Shown here one piece after another: positions 54,731 to 62,725 of a stretch of DNA of 64,000 nt. Under the pieces are notes generated by a model. It searched no databases. It saw only the letters and a program-made list of their open reading frames with translations, and had not been told where the DNA came from. Within the stretch, counting starts at the first letter, position 1. Every line of letters starts with the position of its first letter. The position numbers and the translations under genes are program-made. The stretch comes from Bacteroidales bacterium (GTDB lineage Bacteria; Bacteroidota; Bacteroidia; Bacteroidales; VadinHA17): contig PLLO01000014.1 of the NCBI GenBank assembly GCA_003142255.1, positions 62,371-126,370 of the forward strand, read 5' to 3'.

Positions 54731-55702
54731 CTATGGATTATAGAGTCTTCCCTGCCAGGTATCAAGTTCTTCCATACGCTTCTCGATGAGATTCACGATC
54801 TGATCCGTCCTTTTTTTCCCCCAACCGGGATCGGCAAGGAAGCGCGGCGGAGCTTCGCCTGTAAAACGTTCGACAACTATTGAAGGGTTTAGCCGTTCAA
54901 GGAATTCAATGAAGAAACCGAGATACTCATCCCACGTAAAAAGCTGAAAATCTCCAGGTTTCTCGCGGTACTCTCTTTCCATCGTTGTTCCTTTCATTAT
55001 CTGAAGCTGATGAAATTTTACAGTCGACAGTGGAAGACGTGAGATAATAGCCGCTTCATCGAGCATCTCCTCCCTTGATTCACCCGGAAGTCCCAGGATG
55101 AAGTGAGCACCGGTATTGATCCCCAACGCAGCAGTCGCCCTTACTGCTTTTTCAGCTTCCTCAAATGTATGTCCCCTGTTGATCCTCTCAAGTGTTTTAT
55201 TGTAACACGATTCAATGCCATATTCCATTGCAAGGTAGTATCCGCCGGATAGTACCTTGAGATATTGAAGCTTCTCATCGTCAATGCAGTCGGGACGAGT
55301 GCCGATCACCAATCCTATTACACCGGGATATGAGAGGGCCTCTTCATACAACTTCTTCAGGGTTTCAAGCGGAGCATAAGTATTTGAATATGCCTGGAAA
55401 TAGGCAAGATATTTATCAGACCTGCGATATCTTTTCTTATGAAAGCTAATTCCCTCTTCAATCTGCTGTGTTACTGACTTCTCAGGCTGACAGTACGAAG
55501 GATTAAATGCATCATTATTGCAGTATGTGCATCCCCCGAGTCCTTTCGACCCATCGCGGTTGGGGCAGGTAAAGCCGGCATCAATTGAAAGCTTCTGGAC
55601 CCTGCTTCCGTATAATCGCCTGAAATAATTGGAATAGGCATTGAACCGGCGTTCATGACCCCAGGAAAAAACAGTGTTACTGATCATGACAGGTTCCATC
55701 AT
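54731..55702 (-). CDS. TIGR01212-family (YhcC-like) radical SAM protein
   Basis: A 323-residue radical SAM enzyme of the YhcC family. The N-terminus reads FNAYSNYFRRLYGSRVQKLS and the cluster cysteines have the wide spacing C-x11-C-x2-C (Cys46, 58, 61 in CPNRDGSKGLGGCTYC). GGYYLAMEYGIESCYNKTL and THFILGLPGESREEM-like segments (HFILGLPGESREEM) follow. The family is related to Elp3-type enzymes but its substrate is not established. Its ATG overlaps the stop of the AddA-like gene (ATGA), so it is co-translated with a recombination helicase. Why this enzyme is in a DNA repair operon is unclear. Confidence 0.92.
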   Translation of the reverse strand: MMEPVMISNTVFSWGHERRFNAYSNYFRRLYGSRVQKLSIDAGFTCPNRDGSKGLGGCTYCNNDAFNPSYCQPEKSVTQQIEEGISFHKKRYRRSDKYLAYFQAYSNTYAPLETLKKLYEEALSYPGVIGLVIGTRPDCIDDEKLQYLKVLSGGYYLAMEYGIESCYNKTLERINRGHTFEEAEKAVRATAALGINTGAHFILGLPGESREEMLDEAAIISRLPLSTVKFHQLQIMKGTTMEREYREKPGDFQLFTWDEYLGFFIEFLERLNPSIVVERFTGEAPPRFLADPGWGKKRTDQIVNLIEKRMEELDTWQGRLYNP

Positions 55703-58700
55703 ATTTTAACTATTTTGTTCTTTTCGACATACCAAATGAAGGCATCAATAGCCTTGTATCCCATGTCGCCCATCAGATCGCGATACTCCTCTACCTGTCT
55801 GAAATATTGTTCCTTTTCCTCCCCGAATTTAAAATCGATAATGACAGTTTTCCCGTCAACCAGAATAATCCTGTCAGGTCTTCGTGTATTACCGGTTGGC
55901 ATTAGAATCTCTGCCTCCTTCATGACTTTTATTCCGGGCCTGAACCAATCCGACACGGGCGAAGCTGACAACAGTGAGTTCATTCTTCCGATAAGACCTT
56001 GTGAATCTGCGTCACTAATCTTGCCTTCCATTACGAGGTTCTGAACACCTGTCGCAACATCATTTACGCTGTCGATCTTTTCAAATACCTCATGCATCAG
56101 CTTCCCGTAGTTTATCTTCTGCCTCACCTCCTCGCTTCCCGAAGAAAAATAATTTTCGCCATGGAGCTTAAGCTTCAGCGAACCAGGCCTGCGGCAAACA
56201 ATATATTCCTTTGAGACAATATCCCTGTTCCTTTCTTCCCTGCCCTGCTTTTCAGGTACTGAACCAAGTTCAAATACCTTTTTCTCAGGGTTGTATTTAC
56301 CTGAAAGCGCGAGTCCCTTTTCACCTGCCGGATTTTGATCAGTCGCCACCGCCTCTTTTATGAGTTTTGCGATACCATTATAAGTGCCAGGCTTGTTCGG
56401 AACAAACCCGTATATTGCATCAACAGCTCTTGTCATTGCAACATAAAGGAGATTGACATTGTCCAGACATGCTGAATAGTTTTCTTCCCTATAATCCTCA
56501 GCAAAAACTGTATCAAGGAGCTTATCGCTGTACCGCAGCGGGACAATGCCAAGTTCGTTAAAAGGTTCTCTGTCAGGCTTAACCCAGATAATCGGCTGCT
56601 TTGTGGGCTCATGGTCAGTATGCCATGAAAGGAAGGGTGCAATGACCACAGGGAATTCAAGTCCCTTTGATTTATGTATTGTAAAAACCTTTGCAGCATC
56701 CTGGTTGGCGGGAAGTACCACAGACTTTGACTTGCCGGAGATCTCCCACCATTCGAGGAACGAGCTGAAATCGTTGCTTTTGCTGCCGGCGAAATTAAGC
56801 ACAATATCCTGGAACGAGTTAAGGTATGATACGTTCCATGAGTAACTGCCTATTCCAAAAAAGGAAATTATATTTTCCGTTGCTTCAAACAGAGGCATCT
56901 TTCCGGCTTTCTCTAGAAATATCTCAAACCCTTCCGGAAGACCAGTTTCAGAACCGCCTGTCAGCATGTCACGAAAGAGAGGAACTGATTCTGAGTCAAT
57001 GGCGCCTTTGGCAAGATGGTAAAACCTTACCATTTCAGCCCTGCTGATCATATCATCATGGTCATCGAGCACTTTCAGAACAGCAATAATAAAAGTAATA
57101 GCATGTGAATTCGACAGGGTTAAAGAATCATTTGATACTACATTATAATTATACTTGTCCGAAGCTTTGCTCCCGTACTCTATCATTTTTTCAAGAACTG
57201 CCGCACCTTCCCTTGCCGTTCTCACAAGTATCCCGATATCAGAGGCGCTGTATCCCTTGTCCTGCAGAGACTCAATTATTCCTGGTATCCTGTCAAGTAC
57301 GATATCTTTCCATTTTTTCGGAATCTCTGGTAAACTGTCTGCTGCTGATGTTGCCTCAATATTTTTCTCATCATCAACAAATTCGAGTCTTACATAGCCT
57401 CCGGATTCCTCTGCAGGACCATCCTGAGCAGCTTCAGAATATAGATTGCTGAATTTAATTGCACCGGGACTTTCAGAGTATGTACGATCGATAATCTGAG
57501 GGATCACGGTGAAGAGGGAATTATTGAACCTGATAATATCTGAACGGCTTCTCCAGTTCCTTGAGAGGGGCTCGCTAAGGAATCTTTTATTATCAACAAG
57601 CTCTTCCTTCATCTCTCCGAGGATATGCCAGTCACTGTTCCTGAAGCGGTAAATTGACTGTTTGACATCACCTACAACCAGGTTATCATTTCCCTCTCCC
57701 ATGCTGTTAAGGATCAGCGGGTAGAAATTGTTCCACTGGAGAATGGAGGTATCCTGGAATTCATCTATCATGAAATTCTCATACCTGTTGCCGATCTTCT
57801 CGTAAATGAATGGAGCCTGGTCGCCCTTTGTTATCAGGCTCAGTAGTTCTCCTGCATCAGATATCAGGAAGCTGTTCTCAGATGTTGCAACATCGTGCAC
57901 CTTGCGAAGGACGTCTGAAAGGATTCCAAGGGCATAGATATTGGAAAGAATGGTTATTGAGCTTTTATATTTGATCCTGTTTTTATCAATATATCCAAGG
58001 ATGCTTCTTATAATCTTTTCAAAACCACCATCCAGGGCACTTTGAAGCTGTGGGCTCATTTTTCCCGATGACCATTTCGGCTGATCGCTTTCAACCTTGC
58101 TCACGTAACTATTTGGCTCTATTGCTTTACCCCGCGCCAGGTTTCTGATGAAGCCCGGAATTCCACTGCTTTTATAATAGAACATGTCATCGCTAAGTCC
58201 GAAGTCGCTGAATAATTTCAGAGCTTCCTTACCGAGACCCGTCAGTTCTGTCTCGTAAGCATGTCTTACTGATTTCAGCTTATCGATATATCCGAGAAGA
58301 TATTCCTTATCGCTCAGGTGTGATATCTCATCAGCGGAAAGGATCCTGAATTTTTCTCTGAAAAGCTCCTCTGAGAGCTTCAGAATTGCCCCTTTCAGAT
58401 TCCAGCTCTTTTCCTCATCAAGATTTGCCATTACATAGGTATTCAGCCATCCTTCAAGCTCAGGGTCGTCAGCGGAGGAAGCTATCATTTCATCGACAGC
58501 CGAAGAGAGGATAAGTGTATGATCCAATTCAACATTATATCCGGAATGAAGTCCCGCCTCCCTCGCAAAGGAGCGTATCACCTTCTGGAAAAAAGCGTCG
58601 ATAGTGCAGACGGAGAAGCGCGAAAAATCGTGAAGTATTGCAAACAGTATCTCTTTGGCTTCTTTTCTCAGGGTCTCCTCACTCTTCCCGGTCTCCTTAA

Positions 58701-58926
58701 GCAGACCAGGGAGATAATCTGATCTGCCTCCGGAAGCTATGCTGTAGAGATGATCAAGAATGCGGCTCTTCATCTCGGCAGTGGCCTTATTGGTAAAAGT
58801 CACAGCAAGTATCTTCCTGTAATTGTATTTTGATCTGAAAAGGTGCGCCAGGTAAATGCCGGCAAGCTTGAAAGTTTTGCCCGATCCTGCCGATGCGCTG
58901 TATATGGTTAGTGTGCCATGCTCCAT
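55699..58926 (-). CDS. AddA-like UvrD-family helicase-nuclease
   Basis: A 1075-residue protein starting at the ATG of MEHGTLTIYSASAGSGKTFK. Walker A ASAGSGKT is at the very N-terminus; VTFTNKATAEMKSRI (motif Ia), IDEFQDTSILQWNNFYPL (motif II region), GDVKQSIYRFRNSD (motif III), FTIHKSKGLEFPVVI (motif V) and VAMTRAVDAIYGF (motif VI) are all present. The C-terminus has a PD-(D/E)XK nuclease core: RPDRIILVDGKTVIIDFKFG...QVEEYRDLM. This matches AddA/RexA organisation. Together with the AddB-like protein it should process double-strand breaks. Confidence 0.92.
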   Translation of the reverse strand: MEHGTLTIYSASAGSGKTFKLAGIYLAHLFRSKYNYRKILAVTFTNKATAEMKSRILDHLYSIASGGRSDYLPGLLKETGKSEETLRKEAKEILFAILHDFSRFSVCTIDAFFQKVIRSFAREAGLHSGYNVELDHTLILSSAVDEMIASSADDPELEGWLNTYVMANLDEEKSWNLKGAILKLSEELFREKFRILSADEISHLSDKEYLLGYIDKLKSVRHAYETELTGLGKEALKLFSDFGLSDDMFYYKSSGIPGFIRNLARGKAIEPNSYVSKVESDQPKWSSGKMSPQLQSALDGGFEKIIRSILGYIDKNRIKYKSSITILSNIYALGILSDVLRKVHDVATSENSFLISDAGELLSLITKGDQAPFIYEKIGNRYENFMIDEFQDTSILQWNNFYPLILNSMGEGNDNLVVGDVKQSIYRFRNSDWHILGEMKEELVDNKRFLSEPLSRNWRSRSDIIRFNNSLFTVIPQIIDRTYSESPGAIKFSNLYSEAAQDGPAEESGGYVRLEFVDDEKNIEATSAADSLPEIPKKWKDIVLDRIPGIIESLQDKGYSASDIGILVRTAREGAAVLEKMIEYGSKASDKYNYNVVSNDSLTLSNSHAITFIIAVLKVLDDHDDMISRAEMVRFYHLAKGAIDSESVPLFRDMLTGGSETGLPEGFEIFLEKAGKMPLFEATENIISFFGIGSYSWNVSYLNSFQDIVLNFAGSKSNDFSSFLEWWEISGKSKSVVLPANQDAAKVFTIHKSKGLEFPVVIAPFLSWHTDHEPTKQPIIWVKPDREPFNELGIVPLRYSDKLLDTVFAEDYREENYSACLDNVNLLYVAMTRAVDAIYGFVPNKPGTYNGIAKLIKEAVATDQNPAGEKGLALSGKYNPEKKVFELGSVPEKQGREERNRDIVSKEYIVCRRPGSLKLKLHGENYFSSGSEEVRQKINYGKLMHEVFEKIDSVNDVATGVQNLVMEGKISDADSQGLIGRMNSLLSASPVSDWFRPGIKVMKEAEILMPTGNTRRPDRIILVDGKTVIIDFKFGEEKEQYFRQVEEYRDLMGDMGYKAIDAFIWYVEKNKIVKI

Positions 58927-58949
58927 GGGTTAAAGGTACCGATTTTTAC

Positions 58950-58957
58950 TATCTTTG
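58950..58957 (+). promoter_or_regulatory. -7 promoter box at the mnmA start
   Basis: TATCTTTG matches TAnnTTTG and ends 5 bases before the GTG at 58963. The predicted transcription start coincides with the start codon, so a leaderless mRNA is likely. Confidence 0.6.
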
Positions 58958-58962
58958 CAGCT

Positions 58963-60153
58963 GTGAAAAAGAAAGTTATAATCGGCCTGTCAGGAGGCGT
59001 CGACTCGAGTGTTGCAGCATGGGTTCTGAGGGAACAGGGCTATGTTGTTGATGGCCTCTTTATGAGGAACTGGCACGATACTACCGGACTGCTCCAGAGC
59101 GACTGCCACTGGGAAGATGATCTCATGTTTGCAGAGATGGTGGCAAAGAAGCTGAGCATTCCGTTTCATTTTGTCGACCTCAGCGAACCATACAGGAAAA
59201 GAGTCATGGACTATATGTTCACCGAGTATGAAAAAGGACGGACACCCAATCCCGATGTGCTCTGCAACAGGGAGATAAAATTTGATTCTTTTGCCGAAGA
59301 GGCAAGAAAGCTGGGAGGTGATTTTGTAGCCACAGGACACTATTGCAGAAAAGAAATTATTAGTGTCAATAATACACTTATCTACAGGCTTCTGGCAGGA
59401 AAAGATGATAATAAGGATCAGAGCTATTTTCTTTGCCAGGTGAGCCAGGAACAGCTTTCATATTCTCTTTTCCCTATAGGCGAGATGACCAAGCCGGAAG
59501 TCCGCAAAATAGCAGAGAGACTAGAACTGCCAACCGCAACCCGTAAAGATTCGCAGGGAATATGCTTTGTCGGGAAAGTTCATCTGCCCACTTTCCTGCA
59601 GCAGAAGCTCAAAGCCAAAGATGGTCAGATCGTTGAGATACCTGTAACAACTGAATTCAAAAAATGGGAACCGGGAGATTCTCTTTCGGAAAAAGATCTT
59701 ATATCTGCGGTCGAACCACATAAACTCAATCCGGCTGAAGGAAAGATAATAGGTATTCATAACGGCGCTCACTTTTTCACTATCGGCCAGAGGAAAGGAA
59801 TAAATGTGGGTGGATATAAAGAGCCTCTTTTTGTGATCGGCACCGATGTCGAAAATAATATTCTCTATGTCGGCGAAGGACAGTCACATCCGGGACTTTA
59901 CAGGAAGGGATTGCAAGTAAGAAATGACGAGATACACTGGATCAGGCCCGATCTTGAAATGGCTGAAGACGAAAGCCGTGAATATATGGTAAGGATCAGA
60001 TACCGTCAGCCTCTTCAAAAAGCAAGATTTTACAGGAGACAAGAGGGTATGTACATAATTTTCAATAAATTACAGAGAGGCATCGCTCCCGGGCAATTTG
60101 CAGCATGGTATGACGGGGACGAGGTTATCGGATCGGGGGTAATAAATAAATAA
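58963..60153 (+). CDS. mnmA: tRNA-specific 2-thiouridylase
   Basis: Adds sulfur to U34 of tRNA-Glu, -Gln and -Lys. The frame opens at 58918, overlapping the addA-like start, but homology begins at the GTG of KKKVIIGLSGGVDSSVAAW (58963), and a promoter box sits just before it; this gives 396 residues. The PP-loop is LSGGVDSS; catalytic cysteines are in NPDVLCNREIKFD and SQGICFVGK; HNGAHFFTIGQRKGI is also typical. It is divergent from the helicase gene with no gap between the possible starts. Confidence 0.97.
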   Translation: MKKKVIIGLSGGVDSSVAAWVLREQGYVVDGLFMRNWHDTTGLLQSDCHWEDDLMFAEMVAKKLSIPFHFVDLSEPYRKRVMDYMFTEYEKGRTPNPDVLCNREIKFDSFAEEARKLGGDFVATGHYCRKEIISVNNTLIYRLLAGKDDNKDQSYFLCQVSQEQLSYSLFPIGEMTKPEVRKIAERLELPTATRKDSQGICFVGKVHLPTFLQQKLKAKDGQIVEIPVTTEFKKWEPGDSLSEKDLISAVEPHKLNPAEGKIIGIHNGAHFFTIGQRKGINVGGYKEPLFVIGTDVENNILYVGEGQSHPGLYRKGLQVRNDEIHWIRPDLEMAEDESREYMVRIRYRQPLQKARFYRRQEGMYIIFNKLQRGIAPGQFAAWYDGDEVIGSGVINK

Positions 60154-60190
60154 ATGTCCGTCGCCACGCTTACGCCTGGCTCTGTCTTTG

Positions 60191-60307
60191 AGTCTTGACG
60201 CTTCGCTGTCTGTCGCTTCTCTCCGTCAAAAGATTTTTGGACGGCGAACGAAGTGAGCAAGACATAACGACAGTCCGCCATCTGGCGGACGTTAAGACCT
60301 CAAGACT
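60191..60307. repeat. Nested inverted repeats between mnmA and the adhesin-like gene
   Basis: AGTCTTGA (60191-60198) pairs with TCAAGACT (60300-60307); inside lie TTGACG (60195-60200)/CGTCAA (60224-60229) and a hairpin GTCCGCC-atct-GGCGGAC (60273-60290, 7-bp stem plus A/T closing). The outer right arm runs into the stop codon of the next gene. The structure looks like a REP-type palindrome and may also act as a bidirectional terminator for the two convergent genes. Confidence 0.6.
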
Positions 60308-62456
60308 ACTTACTCCCTCCATCGGCCATCATCCCCTCTATTCTATCCAATCTTTCTTTCATCGCCTGCGATTCCGACTTCAGCTGCTGGTTTTCCTGCT
60401 TTGTTGATTCGATTTGCTGCTGCTGCTCCTTTATTGCTTCAACCAAAATTGATACCGCTTGTGAATAATTAATTCCCTTTAAGCCATCTACAGGATTTGT
60501 AAAAACAATCTCAGGAACGATCTGTTCCACTTCCTGTGCAATCATTCCAATCTGTCTGTTCTTTGCAGGGTCATTCTTCCATGTAAATGTAACTCCCCTC
60601 AATTTCATTATCTTTTCCAGAGCATCGGACAGAACGCTTATATTGTCTTTCATTCTAATATCTGAGGTAGAAGTTGTCAATGTGCCATCAGCAGTAATAT
60701 TCAGATCGTTTCCGAATATTCCAGAGCTGACACTCCTAAATCTTGCATTTCCATTCACGTCTAACGTCTGAGTTTCATCGTAGTTGCAGTTTATACCGAC
60801 TTTGTGGGATAAAAAGTCTCCACAAATCAAAGGAGTTCCTTGAGAAGTAGAAATTGCTAAAGTATTTGACCCAGAGTGAAAATAACCTGATGATGGTCCG
60901 ATTAAAATATTACCCGAACCTGTGACTCCCCAGCCACAATTATTTCCGATGTACGTATTATTATTTCCAAAAGCATACCATCCGGCTTTATAACCAATTA
61001 TCACATTGTCTGAACAAGTATCAAGTAAAAAACCTGGTTTGTAGCCTAAATATAGGTTCCTTGTTCCATTTGTATTGTAAAGCCCGCTCTGATAACCTAT
61101 AAAGGTATTATAGCTACCCTGATTGTTTTCACCATCTGACATGCCAATGAACAAATTTTCAGATCCATTATTGTTTAATCCTGATGAAATACCAATGAAA
61201 AGATTATTTGCACTCGCATATTTGTTATTCATACCTGATTGGTCTCCAATAAACATATTACCTGCTGGGAATTGATCATTTCGACCAGCTGAATTTCCAA
61301 TGTACATACAATTATCTATGTTTTTCCAACCCCCACTAGAAGTAAAATATGCATCAGCACCGGCCTGGTTTCCGATAAGGATTGAGTACATTGCCCCAGT
61401 TGCCTTACTTCCTGTATTATTACCAATGAAAACATCACTCCAACCTTCAATTAGAGAGTTTCCGCTTTTATAACCGATAAGTGAATTATTTGCACCATTA
61501 TTCATTGATAATCCGGCCTGATAACCTAAAAAAACATTGTATAAGCCAGAAGATAAACTCTTCCCGGTTTCATGCCCAATGAAATAATTGCTTGGAGTTA
61601 ATTTTAAATAATTCGCAGTGTTTCCTGTTGAAACGTTTCCGACTGCAAAACCCTTGACTGTGTCAGTTGTGAATATCTGTGTCGCCGCCGGGGTAACATC
61701 AAGATAATTCTGAACAGATGTACCATCTTTTGTCATATCATAGCCGCCGACGGAGAAGCCTCCCTTTTTCCCCTTTAATGTTGGATTGCTGTCAAAATAT
61801 AATCTGGCGCTGTCGGTGTTTATTGTTAAGAGGTTATATATTGTACTGCTGCCTTTAGTGGCATCATAGCCTCCTACTGCAAATCCTCCCTTTGCTCCTT
61901 TTGCCGATCCGTTTCCAACATAAGCCCTGATTCCTTCATTATAAACCGCAAAGACAGTATTGCCGGCCTGGTTCTTCACCTCGAACAAAGCCTCTTCCAT
62001 ATCGGTTGTCGTCCCGGCTATTCCAAGCTTTGTCAATGGCCCGGCGACTTCTTTTGCTACCAGCGAATAGGGAACTCCCCATATCTGGCTGGTTCCCATT
62101 GTTGTCCAGATGGTTCCCGGGTACTGTATAATAGTTTTCAGAAAGAGTGTCTGAGCTTTCCAGTCTATTGCCGAAAATGAAGTTGCACTCCCTCCTGTCT
62201 GGGTACCTGTTCCAATAACCAGTGAAATAAGCCCGAACTGGTTTGAGGTGACTGAAGCAAACAATTCCTCATAAATAAGTGAACCCCCGGTAAGTGAGGT
62301 CTGGATGTCAATCTTGACAGGCAGAGCCTGGTTAGCGAGAATAGTGCCGGAACCATCGCGTGCAATGGCCTGGTAGTTAAACCCAAGAGGAACCTGGGAA
62401 GATAAAAGACAAAAGTAAAAAGACAAAAGTGAGGAGAGGAGGAGTTTTGTTTTCAT
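60306..62456 (-). CDS. Surface fibre-like protein with FIG-type repeats and S74 intramolecular chaperone
   Basis: A 716-residue exported protein with a signal peptide (about residues 1-20). The N-terminal domain has GFNYQAIARDGSG, seen in many Bacteroidota tail-fibre-domain proteins. A central stretch holds about 14 units of 16-18 residues around N-x-FIG-x-x-SG (for example NLFIGISSGLNNNG, NTFIGYQSGLYNTNG), like the beta-roll heads of trimeric adhesins. The C-terminus is a Peptidase_S74 chaperone domain (SDIRMKDNISVLSDALEKI, IGMIAQEVEQIVPEIV) that cleaves itself off after trimerisation in phage tail spikes, then a Gln/Glu coiled coil. It was probably a trimeric surface fibre. No phage genes are nearby, and no T9SS tail is present. 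Confidence 0.82.
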   Translation of the reverse strand: MKTKLLLSSLLSFYFCLLSSQVPLGFNYQAIARDGSGTILANQALPVKIDIQTSLTGGSLIYEELFASVTSNQFGLISLVIGTGTQTGGSATSFSAIDWKAQTLFLKTIIQYPGTIWTTMGTSQIWGVPYSLVAKEVAGPLTKLGIAGTTTDMEEALFEVKNQAGNTVFAVYNEGIRAYVGNGSAKGAKGGFAVGGYDATKGSSTIYNLLTINTDSARLYFDSNPTLKGKKGGFSVGGYDMTKDGTSVQNYLDVTPAATQIFTTDTVKGFAVGNVSTGNTANYLKLTPSNYFIGHETGKSLSSGLYNVFLGYQAGLSMNNGANNSLIGYKSGNSLIEGWSDVFIGNNTGSKATGAMYSILIGNQAGADAYFTSSGGWKNIDNCMYIGNSAGRNDQFPAGNMFIGDQSGMNNKYASANNLFIGISSGLNNNGSENLFIGMSDGENNQGSYNTFIGYQSGLYNTNGTRNLYLGYKPGFLLDTCSDNVIIGYKAGWYAFGNNNTYIGNNCGWGVTGSGNILIGPSSGYFHSGSNTLAISTSQGTPLICGDFLSHKVGINCNYDETQTLDVNGNARFRSVSSGIFGNDLNITADGTLTTSTSDIRMKDNISVLSDALEKIMKLRGVTFTWKNDPAKNRQIGMIAQEVEQIVPEIVFTNPVDGLKGINYSQAVSILVEAIKEQQQQIESTKQENQQLKSESQAMKERLDRIEGMMADGGSK

Positions 62457-62484
62457 GATTGAAAGGCTTTAAGGCGTTTGACAG

Positions 62485-62512
62485 GTCCTCCTACGCCAAG
62501 GCTTCGGAGGAC
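62485..62512. repeat. GTCCTCC...GGAGGAC hairpin
   Basis: GTCCTCC (62485-62491) and GGAGGAC (62506-62512) form a 7-bp stem around TACGCCAAGGCTTC. It lies just upstream of the adhesin-like gene's start and resembles other GC-rich intergenic palindromes in the window. Confidence 0.55.
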
Positions 62513-62607
62513 GATGCCTGGTTAATAATTGAAAACAAGTAATTGTAGAAGCAAGTTATGACAAATGACAAATCAAGTCAAGTTTTTTTGACGAGCGGAA
62601 AAAATAT

Positions 62608-62666
62608 GCCGGCGAAAGGCGCACCACCTCCGTTAAACTTTGGTGAGCAAAGCCTGTTACCGGCAA
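62608..62666 (-). terminator. Structured element with T run downstream of the SprB-repeat gene
   Basis: TGCCGG (62608-62613) pairs with CCGGCA (62661-62666), with inner GGC/GCC and CACC/GGTG pairings around a purine-rich loop. Read on the minus strand the outer stem is followed by TATTTTTT, so it could terminate the minus-strand SprB-repeat gene that ends at 62726. The multi-stem layout is more elaborate than a plain terminator. Confidence 0.45.
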
Positions 62667-62725
62667 TTTCCCTGACCAATTAATCTCCCTTGCTGTTAAA
62701 TAATTAACAGTAAATTAATCATTAC

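Noticed and set aside
62608-62666. c-di-GMP (GEMM) riboswitch suggested by GCAAAGCC
   Set aside because: That word sits on the plus strand, where no gene follows, and the rest of the GEMM consensus is absent.
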